Of a stretch of DNA of 64,000 nucleotides, positions 27,292 through 34,714 are shown piece by piece. Numbering within the stretch: position 1 is the stretch's first letter; every line of letters begins with the position of its first letter. The notes beneath the pieces were generated by a model. It was not told the origin of the DNA, made no database searches, and saw nothing but the letters and a program-made list of their open reading frames with translations. Origin of the DNA: UBA4782 sp034430215. GTDB taxonomy: Bacteria > Chloroflexota > Anaerolineae > Anaerolineales > Anaerolineaceae. The translations under genes were made by a program, and so were the position numbers. The stretch lies in contig DAOUFE010000019.1 of NCBI GenBank assembly GCA_034430215.1, positions 1-64,000 of the forward strand. Reading direction: 5' to 3'.

Positions 27292-27320
27292 TTTACCTGG
27301 ATCAATTCTTCACTTACAAT
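27292..27320 (+). promoter_or_regulatory. Promoter of the ridA-polysaccharide operon
   Basis: TTTACC (27292-27297) and TACAAT (27315-27320) have a 17-bp spacer. The predicted start at about 27327 leaves a 23-base leader with an AAGAGGA ribosome-binding site before the ridA ATG. Confidence 0.55.
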
Positions 27321-27349
27321 CATAGTATCACTGTAATTAAGAGGATATT

Positions 27350-27799
27350 ATGGCTTGCAAAGAAAAGAAACAAATAATAACTGCTGAAAAAGCGCCAAAA
27401 GCAATTGGCCCTTATTCTGTTGCAGTACGTGCCGGGCATTTTCTCTATTGCTCTGGACAATTAGGTTTGGATCCAGAAAAGGGAGTTCTCGTTGCAGGTG
27501 GTGTTGAAGCTGAAACTCGTCAGGCTTGCGTAAATATCAAAAATATTCTGGAAGCTGCAGGCGGCAAACTTGAAAATGTTGTAAAAACAACCGTGTTTTT
27601 ACGCGATATGAATGACTTTGCAAAAATGAATGCAATCTATGGTGAATTCTTTGGTGAAGAAAGCCCAACCCGATCTGCAGTTCAGGTCGCTGCATTGCCA
27701 AAAGCAGGTGCGGTTGAAATTGAAGCAATAGCTTATATCCCGTGTGTTGATGAAGATTGTGACTGTCATCACGAAGAACATCATTGCTGTAGAGATTAA
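27350..27799 (+). CDS. ridA: RidA/YjgF-family protein with a Cys/His-rich tail
   Basis: A 149-residue RidA-family (imine/enamine deaminase) protein. The core has the family landmarks KAPKAIGPYSVAVRAG near the N-terminus, SGQLGLDPEKG, the NIKNILEAAG helix, an Arg in PTRSAVQVAALPKAGAVEIEA (the substrate-binding Arg is the R of TRSAV) and the usual ending EAIAYI. Canonical proteins stop there. This one continues about 18 residues as CVDEDCDCHHEEHHCCRD, with five Cys and four His, a likely metal-binding tail. Its stop overlaps by one base the ATG of the downstream glycosyltransferase, so it is probably co-transcribed with the polysaccharide genes, an unexpected setting for RidA. Confidence 0.9.
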   Translation: MACKEKKQIITAEKAPKAIGPYSVAVRAGHFLYCSGQLGLDPEKGVLVAGGVEAETRQACVNIKNILEAAGGKLENVVKTTVFLRDMNDFAKMNAIYGEFFGEESPTRSAVQVAALPKAGAVEIEAIAYIPCVDEDCDCHHEEHHCCRD

Positions 27800-28821
27800 T
27801 GAGTAAAATATTGAGCGAAAAAGAAACGATAATTGAGACGGACCTCTCCGTCTCGATTATTGTTCCCTGTTATAACGAAGAGAATACCATCAGGGAATTA
27901 TTGGAATCCATTTGCCAGCAAACCTATCCATTGGAGAAGATGGAAGTGATCATCGCAGACGGCAAATCTGAAGATCATACCAGAGAGAAAATACAGGAAT
28001 TCCAACAATCACACCCGCAAATTCACTTGAAAATTATTGATAATCCTAGAAGGATCATTCCCTCTGCATTAAATCTGGCAATTCAGGCTGCATCAGGTGA
28101 GATTATCCTGCGGTTGGACGCGCATTGCCATCCTATGCATGATTATGTAGCGAGATCAGTAGAAGATCTTCTTCAAGGGAAAGGGAAAAATGTTGGCGGA
28201 TTATGGATAATCCGTCCAGGTGCGGAAACATGGATAGCAAAATCCATTGCCATTTCTGCATCTCATCCATTAGCAGTAGGGGATGCCCGGTATCGTTATA
28301 GCAATCAGGAAGGCTCAGTGGATACGGTGCCATTTGGCGCTTTTTGGAAAGATTACCTTGTTGACCTGGGTGGATATAATGATGAACTCCTGACAAATGA
28401 AGATTATGAACTTAATACGCGCATCCGGAAGCGTGGTGACATCGTATGGTTTGATCCAAATATCCGATCTATTTATTATTCTCGACCCACAATAAGTGGA
28501 TTGGCAAAGCAGTATTGGCGATATGGATACTGGAAATGTAAAATGCTCAAGAAATTCCCAGGTTCATTAAGGTTGCGCCAGGCAATTCCGCCTCTTTTTG
28601 TTGCAGGTTGGTTGTTTCTGGGTATTGCGGCTATCTTCAGCCAGATATTTCAGTTATTGTTGGCTTTGATGGTATTATTATATATTCTGGCTTTGTTAGT
28701 CATTTCTTTGCCAGCAATATTTAAAGAAAAAGACCTTACCCTCATTTTTGGGTTGCCAATTTCCATTGCAACCATGCATTTCTGTTGGGGAGCAGGTTTT
28801 TTATGGAGTTTGTTTAGGTGA
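27799..28821 (+). CDS. Glycosyltransferase family 2 (ExoA-like)
   Basis: A 340-residue membrane-associated GT2 enzyme. The GT-A domain has SIIVPCYNEENTI (about 19-31), ADGKSEDHT and a metal-binding DxD equivalent in RLDAHCHP, then the acceptor-side NEDYELNTRIRKRGD. The C-terminus carries two or three hydrophobic helices (about 255-340). The RLDAHC segment and overall length resemble ExoA-type succinoglycan glucosyltransferases. It probably adds a sugar to a lipid-linked intermediate on the cytoplasmic face. It overlaps the next gene, a polyprenyl-phosphate sugar-1-phosphate transferase (GTGA overlap). Confidence 0.88.
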   Translation: MSKILSEKETIIETDLSVSIIVPCYNEENTIRELLESICQQTYPLEKMEVIIADGKSEDHTREKIQEFQQSHPQIHLKIIDNPRRIIPSALNLAIQAASGEIILRLDAHCHPMHDYVARSVEDLLQGKGKNVGGLWIIRPGAETWIAKSIAISASHPLAVGDARYRYSNQEGSVDTVPFGAFWKDYLVDLGGYNDELLTNEDYELNTRIRKRGDIVWFDPNIRSIYYSRPTISGLAKQYWRYGYWKCKMLKKFPGSLRLRQAIPPLFVAGWLFLGIAAIFSQIFQLLLALMVLLYILALLVISLPAIFKEKDLTLIFGLPISIATMHFCWGAGFLWSLFR

Positions 28822-30227
28822 ATCAACGTCCAGGGCTTTGGCGATTAAAAACCAACGAGCGACGTTTTATTTTATTAGTCGGCGACTTGTTGATCGCATT
28901 TCTGGCAATGGCAATTGCATTATTGCTTTGGGCGAGCAAGGATTGGCTGAACCTTTCGTTTGAATTTTTTCGCGCCCGGGTGCCAAGCTGGTTCATTTTC
29001 CTTCCTATCATTTGGATATTGCTGTTAGTTGAATTGTATGATCTGCGAAGAGCAAATAAGTTCTCTGAGATCATAAAATCAATCACATTTGCTGCAATCA
29101 TCAGCATTGGATTGTACCTGATCGTTTTTTTCCTTTCTGAACCAAATTCATTACCACGTTTGGCTGTAGCATATTACATTATCATCTGCTCTTTGCTGAC
29201 CTTGCTTTGGAGATTGGCTTTTGCGCGTATATTTACAGCACCTTTGTTCATGCGCCGCATCCTCATCATTGGGGCAGGACGGGCAGGGAGTGCATTGGCT
29301 GAAGTATATTCCCTTGCCAATCCAAAGCCATTCTATGTGGTTGGAATGATCGATGATGACCCTAAAAAGATCGGAACTTTTATTGGCGGGATTCCAGTAC
29401 TTGCAAATGGTGATGCTATCCTCGATGTAGTTGAACAGCAAAAAGTAACTGACCTGGTATATGCAATATCGGGAGAGATGCGTCATGAAATCTTCCAGAC
29501 AGTTTTACGTGCTGAGGAGGCAGGCATAGAGGTTCATACTATGCCAGCAGTTTATGAAGAGATGCTTAACCGTATTCCCATCCAATTGTTAAACTCTGAT
29601 TGGTTATTGCGGTCATTCCTGGATGAAGCTCATATGGGCGATTTTTACGAGATCACAAAGCGGTTGATGGATATCTTTGGCGCATTGATCGGATTGATGT
29701 TTTTTACCCTTTTATTCCCGTTCGTTTCACTGATGATCATCATCGATTCAGGTTTCCCAATTTTTTATTCGCAAACTCGGTCGGGGCGTAATGGGCGTAC
29801 TTTTAATGTCATAAAGTTCCGTACAATGATCCAGGATGCTGAAAAGGATGGTAAACCTCAACTGACTGTTGAAAAGGATGAAAGGATAACCCGTGTAGGA
29901 CAATTCTTGCGGAAAAGTCACCTGGATGAGTTTCCTCAATTCATCAATGTACTTAAAGGAGATATGAGCCTTGTAGGACCACGCGCGGAACGACCTGAAA
30001 TTATCAATGATCTGCAGCAAAAAATCCCATTTTATCGGGCACGATTGTTGGTAAGGCCTGGCCTTGCCGGATGGGCTCAAATTAATCAGCGATATGCCGT
30101 CAGTATAGAAGACATGGCAATAAAATTAGAATACGATTTGTATTATATTAAGCATAGAAATTTGATCATGGACATGTCAATTATTCTCCGTACACTTGGT
30201 GCGGTAATTGGCTTGCGAGGGCAATAG
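28818..30227 (+). CDS. Polyprenyl glycosylphosphotransferase (WcaJ/CpsE-like)
   Basis: A 469-residue initiating glycosyltransferase. An N-terminal membrane region of four or five helices (about 13-135) is followed by a soluble Rossmann-like domain (IIGAGRAGSALAEVY, about 150-165). The C-terminal bacterial sugar-transferase domain has FRTMIQDAEKDG, SLVGPRAERPE and VRPGLAGWAQIN. These enzymes move sugar-1-phosphate from a UDP-sugar to undecaprenyl phosphate and so start repeat-unit synthesis of exopolysaccharide or cell-wall glycan. The start is GTG overlapping the previous stop, typical of coupling. Confidence 0.93.
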   Translation: MNQRPGLWRLKTNERRFILLVGDLLIAFLAMAIALLLWASKDWLNLSFEFFRARVPSWFIFLPIIWILLLVELYDLRRANKFSEIIKSITFAAIISIGLYLIVFFLSEPNSLPRLAVAYYIIICSLLTLLWRLAFARIFTAPLFMRRILIIGAGRAGSALAEVYSLANPKPFYVVGMIDDDPKKIGTFIGGIPVLANGDAILDVVEQQKVTDLVYAISGEMRHEIFQTVLRAEEAGIEVHTMPAVYEEMLNRIPIQLLNSDWLLRSFLDEAHMGDFYEITKRLMDIFGALIGLMFFTLLFPFVSLMIIIDSGFPIFYSQTRSGRNGRTFNVIKFRTMIQDAEKDGKPQLTVEKDERITRVGQFLRKSHLDEFPQFINVLKGDMSLVGPRAERPEIINDLQQKIPFYRARLLVRPGLAGWAQINQRYAVSIEDMAIKLEYDLYYIKHRNLIMDMSIILRTLGAVIGLRGQ

Positions 30228-32125
30228 TGAATCAGAAGTACAAACCAAATATACGAAACCGATATATTCTCCTGGGGGACCTTCTTCTTATCGTCATATC
30301 TGTTCTTGGCTCGTATGTATTAAGACTGGAATTAGGTCCAGCGTTAACTTTTTACATGCCTTCCGCTTATTGGATGATTTGCGTTTCCCTTATCATCAAA
30401 CCTCTGGTATACGCCTTTTTTGGTTTGTATCGAAGGTTATGGGTATATGCAAGTGTACAAGAATTAAAGCAAATTGTTGTTGCTGTCTCGACTGCTTCGA
30501 TCCTGGTAGCTATCGTCATCATTGGCTTATTCAGTTTTAACGTTTTCACAGGCTTTCCTCGCTCCGTATTGATCATTGATTGGTTAACATCAGTTTTCCT
30601 GGTTGGTGGGCTTCGATTTGCCTTACGTGTCTTTGCAGAAAACCTATCAATCGCTTCTGTAACGCCCAAAGCAATCCATAATCAACGAGCATTGATCATT
30701 GGTGCTGGTGATGCAGGCGCTTTGATGGCGCGTGAGATGCAAAAGAACCCACAATTGAATTTACAACCTATCGGTTTCCTGGATGACAACCCAGCAAAAC
30801 AGCACCAGCAAATTTATGGTATTCCCGTCATTGGTACGATCAATGATCTTGCCAAAGTACTGGATAGCCATAACGTTAATGAAGTCATCATTGCGATTCC
30901 CAGTGCACCAGGTAAAGTTGTTCGTAAAGTAGCAGATATTTGCCGGTTGAAATCCAAATCCTTCAGAACGATGCCAGGTATTTATGAATTATTAGGCGGG
31001 AAAGTAAGTATTAGTAGATTGCGCGAAGTTGATATCACTGACTTATTAAGACGGGAACCTACACAGGTTCAGGATGATCGGGTTGGCAGTGTGATTTCGG
31101 GTAAAACTGTATTGGTTACGGGTGCAGGTGGATCGATTGGTGGAGAATTATGCCGCCAGATCCTGCGATGGGGTCCTTCAGAGCTGATCCTGTTAGGACA
31201 TGGCGAAAACACTATCTTCGAAACCTTGCTTGAACTGCAGGAAAGTTATCCAACCCTGCCAATACGTCCTGTGATCTGTGACATTCGTGATTACCAAAGA
31301 TTGGCATCTGTTTTCAAACAGCATCGACCTCAGGTAGTATTTCATGCTGCAGCACACAAGCATGTGCCTTTAATGGAACTCAATGTTGAAGAAGCGGTGA
31401 CAAATAATATCCTGGGGACCTGGAATGTTGTTAAAGCGTCTGTGGAAATTGATGTTGACCAATTGGTGATGATCTCAACAGATAAAGCCATCCGGCCAAT
31501 AAATGTAATGGGCGCTACAAAGAGGATTGCTGAATTGATCGTTTTGGATGCAGCAAACCGGACAGGCAAACCGTTTTCTGTCGTTCGATTTGGGAATGTA
31601 TTAGGCAGCAGAGGAAGTGTTGTGCCTTTATTCAAACGCCAGATAGCCAGAGGGGGACCAGTTACTGTCACCCATCCGGATATGAAACGTTACTTCATGA
31701 CCATCCCGGAGGCGGTTTATCTTGTTTTACAAGCTGCCAGCCAGGGTGATAGTGGAGAGACTTATGTACTCAATATGGGACAACAGGTTCGCATTCTTGA
31801 TCTGGCAGAAGATCTAATCCGGTTATCGGGATTGCAACCGGGCAAGGATATTGAGATTGTGTACACAGGTATCCGTCAGGGAGAGAAATTGAGCGAAGAT
31901 TTATGGGATGAACAGCATCCATTTACGCCTACTTCGCACCCGGATATTTTTCGCGTGGATGGTCAAGAAGAATTATCTGGTGAGCCTTTGAAAAAAGCAG
32001 TGCATGAACTGATCCGCTTGGCAGAAGAAGGGGATGCCGATACTATCATGCAAATGTTCGATGAGTTGATCCCTGGAGCTGCTGTAAGAGCTACTCCACC
32101 TATGGAGATTGATTCCATCCCATGA
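30227..32125 (+). CDS. Membrane UDP-sugar dehydratase/epimerase (CapD/PglF-like)
   Basis: A 632-residue protein with four N-terminal membrane helices (about 12-125), a first nucleotide-binding domain (ALIIGAGDAGALMAREM, about 152-168) and a C-terminal extended SDR domain. That domain shows the NAD motif VLVTGAGGSIGGELC and the signature STDKAIRPINVMGATKR, where the usual YxxxK is replaced as in PglF/WbpM/FlaA1. Family members convert UDP-GlcNAc to the 4-keto-6-deoxy sugar for capsule or glycan synthesis. It starts at a GTG overlapping the upstream TAG by one base and overlaps the FemAB gene downstream by 4 bp. Confidence 0.93.
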   Translation: MNQKYKPNIRNRYILLGDLLLIVISVLGSYVLRLELGPALTFYMPSAYWMICVSLIIKPLVYAFFGLYRRLWVYASVQELKQIVVAVSTASILVAIVIIGLFSFNVFTGFPRSVLIIDWLTSVFLVGGLRFALRVFAENLSIASVTPKAIHNQRALIIGAGDAGALMAREMQKNPQLNLQPIGFLDDNPAKQHQQIYGIPVIGTINDLAKVLDSHNVNEVIIAIPSAPGKVVRKVADICRLKSKSFRTMPGIYELLGGKVSISRLREVDITDLLRREPTQVQDDRVGSVISGKTVLVTGAGGSIGGELCRQILRWGPSELILLGHGENTIFETLLELQESYPTLPIRPVICDIRDYQRLASVFKQHRPQVVFHAAAHKHVPLMELNVEEAVTNNILGTWNVVKASVEIDVDQLVMISTDKAIRPINVMGATKRIAELIVLDAANRTGKPFSVVRFGNVLGSRGSVVPLFKRQIARGGPVTVTHPDMKRYFMTIPEAVYLVLQAASQGDSGETYVLNMGQQVRILDLAEDLIRLSGLQPGKDIEIVYTGIRQGEKLSEDLWDEQHPFTPTSHPDIFRVDGQEELSGEPLKKAVHELIRLAEEGDADTIMQMFDELIPGAAVRATPPMEIDSIP

Positions 32126-33090
32126 CCCAGGTGAACGAACACGATTGGAATGAATTTCTGCAGGGTCAGAAAGATGTCTCTATTTTACAGAGCAGTGAAT
32201 GGGGGAGTTTAAAATCTGCTTTTGGATGGGATACCATACGATTTGTAGCAGAAGGAACTGGGGCACAGATCCTTTTTCGAAAGATTTTTCCAGGTATCAG
32301 CTTTGCATATATCCCCAAAGGACCTGTAGGAACTGGCACCCCTACTTTTTTCCAGGAATTGGATGAGATTTGCCAGCAAAGAAATGCATTTTTCTTGCAT
32401 GTTGAACCTGACGCATGGGAAGGAAGCACTGAAGGGGTTCTTGACCAGGGCTTCCAGAAAGTAGCACGTTCTATACAACCTCGCAGAACAATCGTTATTG
32501 ACCTGATTGGTACAGAGGACGAATGGCTGGCTCGGATGAAACAGAAAACCCGATATAATATTCGACTGGCGCAAAAGAAAGGGGTTGAAGTTAATCAAAC
32601 ATCCGATGTTGCGATTTTTTACAAATTAATGACGTTGACCAGTCAAAGAGATCAGTTTGGTGCTCACTCGCAGGCATATTACCAGAAGGTTTTTGATCTC
32701 TTTAAACCCGCGGGAAACTGCCAATTATTCGTAGCTCAGTTAGAGGGGGAACCCCTCGCTGCCATTATGGTATTTGCGTACAGAGGACGTGCTTATTATT
32801 TCTATGGTGCATCAGGAAATGACAGGCGCAATCTGATGCCAAACTATGCTTTACAGTGGGAAGCGATGCGTTGGGCATCACAGCAAGGATGCACCCTCTA
32901 TGATATGTGGGGAATTCCTGATGAGGATGAAGAGGTGCTAGAAGGGCAGTTCGATAGCCGTACCGATGGATTATGGCCAGTTTACCGATTTAAACGTGGA
33001 TTTGGCGGGAAGGTTATTCGCAGTGCCAGCCCGCAAGATAAAGTCTATAATCCTCTGCTCTACCGGATTTTTCGCCGCTGGATCTCGTGA
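32122..33090 (+). CDS. FemAB/FemX-family aminoacyltransferase, copy 1
   Basis: A 322-residue GNAT-fold protein of the Fem family, which transfers amino acids from aminoacyl-tRNA to lipid II stem peptides or to other acceptors. Motifs: SILQSSEWGSLKSAFGWD near the N-terminus, FAYIPKGPVG, KQKTRYNIRLAQKKGV (about 137-152) and the C-terminal YDMWGIPDEDEE. It lacks the coiled-coil insertion of staphylococcal FemA/B and is closer to the short FemX-type. It is paralogous to the protein at 33606-34691, with a Nudix gene between them. The amino acid and acceptor are unknown; the setting inside a glycan operon also allows acylation of a surface polysaccharide. Confidence 0.85.
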   Translation: MTQVNEHDWNEFLQGQKDVSILQSSEWGSLKSAFGWDTIRFVAEGTGAQILFRKIFPGISFAYIPKGPVGTGTPTFFQELDEICQQRNAFFLHVEPDAWEGSTEGVLDQGFQKVARSIQPRRTIVIDLIGTEDEWLARMKQKTRYNIRLAQKKGVEVNQTSDVAIFYKLMTLTSQRDQFGAHSQAYYQKVFDLFKPAGNCQLFVAQLEGEPLAAIMVFAYRGRAYYFYGASGNDRRNLMPNYALQWEAMRWASQQGCTLYDMWGIPDEDEEVLEGQFDSRTDGLWPVYRFKRGFGGKVIRSASPQDKVYNPLLYRIFRRWIS

Positions 33091-33115
33091 TCAGACAAAT
33101 CGAGGGGTAACTCGG

Positions 33116-33628
33116 ATGAAACTGCATTGTTTGAAATGTGGAAATATCTTATCGCCCATCACTTTAGATGGAAAAATAAGAGATATGTGCTTGAAATGTG
33201 GGTGGGTTTATTATCCTCAACGAAAAGTCAGTGCTGGCTGCGTTATTGAAAAAGAAAACCGATTATTGATGGTACGCCGTGCTTTGGAGCCGTGGCGTGG
33301 ATATTGGTACCTTCCTTCTGGTTTTATCGAAGTTGAAGAGAGCCCTATCCAAGCCGCAGTAAGAGAAGCTAAAGAAGAAACTGGCCTTGACATAGAGATC
33401 GAAAGTCTTTATGGTGTTTATCCATATGATGATGATCCACGAGGAAATGGTATTTTGATCCTGTACAATGGGAAGGTCACAGGCGGGAAATTCATTGTCA
33501 ATAATGAGGCTTCTGATATTGCTTATTTCGCTGCTGAAGCGATCCCTGAAAATCTGGCGAGCACCAGTCATAGAGCTGCAGTCAAAGACTGGATGGCAGG
33601 TCATAATGGTCACAGACGAATGGAATAG
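33116..33628 (+). CDS. Nudix hydrolase with N-terminal zinc ribbon
   Basis: A 170-residue Nudix protein. An N-terminal zinc ribbon has two knuckles (CLKCGNIL and CLKCGWVYYP) 21 residues apart. The Nudix box G-x5-E-x7-REAKEETGL follows at about 67-89. This zinc-ribbon class hydrolyses NADH, ADP-ribose or nucleotide-sugar type substrates; the exact one is not readable. The frame is open back to 32966 inside the FemAB gene. I start at the ATG at 33116, preceded by GAGGGG at good spacing, because it begins exactly at the zinc ribbon. Its 3' end overlaps the second FemAB gene by 23 bp. Confidence 0.88.
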   Translation: MKLHCLKCGNILSPITLDGKIRDMCLKCGWVYYPQRKVSAGCVIEKENRLLMVRRALEPWRGYWYLPSGFIEVEESPIQAAVREAKEETGLDIEIESLYGVYPYDDDPRGNGILILYNGKVTGGKFIVNNEASDIAYFAAEAIPENLASTSHRAAVKDWMAGHNGHRRME

Positions 33629-34691
33629 AATTATCGCTTCATTGCCTGGCGTTCATCTGCTTCAATCGCAGCAATGGGGAGATATTAAGCATTCCTTCGG
33701 ATGGGATGTCATCCAAAAGCTTTGGCAAGACGAGCAGGGTACTGTTGTTGCAGCAGCACAGGTTTTACGCAGAAGAATCCGGTTTGCAGGAATATCCTTC
33801 CCGTATTCTGTGCTCTACGTGCCACGCGGTCCCATTCTGGATTGGAATGATGAGGCTCTGGTAAAACGGGTAATTAATGATTTAGAAAAATTAGCGGTAA
33901 AGGAAAAAGCAATTCAATTAAAAATTGACCCGGAAGTAATAACCGGTACGATCATTTCGGGTGTGGAAACAAATAAGGTGAACAGGATCACTCCCTACCT
34001 CGAAAAGCAGAACTGGCATTATTCAGCGGAACAGATCCAATTTAAAAATACTGTTATTTTAGATCTAAGTGGGACTGAGGAAGAGTGGCTATTACGGATG
34101 AAGCAGAAAACTCGATATAACATCCGATTGGCTCAAAAAAAGGGCGTAACAATTCGACAAATCACGCTGGATGAACTTCCATTTTTTTACCGAATGTACG
34201 CTGAGACTTCTTTGCGAGATGGCTTTGCGATCAGAAGTGAAAACTATTACTGTCAGGTATGGAAAAGTTTTATTCAACAGAATATGGCAACAGGGTTGGT
34301 TGCTGAAGTAGAAAAAGAACCTGTTGCTGGATTGATGTTGTTCTATTTTGCGAATCGTGCCTGGTATCTATACGGCATGTCCACTGATAAGCACCGAGAA
34401 AAGATGCCCAATTATCTTCTGCAATGGGAAGCAATGCGTCTTGCAAAAGCAAAAGGATGCAGTGTGTACGACTTATGGGGTGCCCCGGATGTCTTTAATG
34501 CAACGGATAGTATGTGGGGAGTCTACAGGTTCAAGGAAGGCTTAGGAGGGGATGTCATAAAAACCATTGGCGCGTGGGATTTTTCACCGCATCCAGCGTT
34601 ATATAGACTTTATACCCGCATCATACCTGAAATCATGAAATATATGCGAAAATTAGGGAAGAGAAAAACATTACAGGTAATGGAACAATAG
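33606..34691 (+). CDS. FemAB/FemX-family aminoacyltransferase, copy 2
   Basis: A 361-residue paralogue of the protein at 32122, with matching blocks HLLQSQQWGDIKHSFGWDV, SVLYVPRGPI, KQKTRYNIRLAQKKGV and CSVYDLWGAPD. The frame extends upstream to 33468 within the Nudix gene, but homology to copy 1 begins at MVTDEWNRI, so I start at the ATG at 33606. This is the last gene of the operon. Two consecutive Fem-type transferases suggest a two-step (dipeptide) cross-bridge or modification, as with FemA/FemB; this is inference. It converges on the kinase gene with only a 23-bp gap and no clear terminator. Confidence 0.85.
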   Translation: MVTDEWNRIIASLPGVHLLQSQQWGDIKHSFGWDVIQKLWQDEQGTVVAAAQVLRRRIRFAGISFPYSVLYVPRGPILDWNDEALVKRVINDLEKLAVKEKAIQLKIDPEVITGTIISGVETNKVNRITPYLEKQNWHYSAEQIQFKNTVILDLSGTEEEWLLRMKQKTRYNIRLAQKKGVTIRQITLDELPFFYRMYAETSLRDGFAIRSENYYCQVWKSFIQQNMATGLVAEVEKEPVAGLMLFYFANRAWYLYGMSTDKHREKMPNYLLQWEAMRLAKAKGCSVYDLWGAPDVFNATDSMWGVYRFKEGLGGDVIKTIGAWDFSPHPALYRLYTRIIPEIMKYMRKLGKRKTLQVMEQ

Positions 34692-34714
34692 ATTCAAAGA
34701 AGATCCATTATCGT

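Noticed and set aside
32966..33115. 50-residue N-terminal extension of the Nudix hydrolase
   Set aside because: It is an out-of-frame reading of the FemAB gene; the ATG at 33116 has its own ribosome-binding site.
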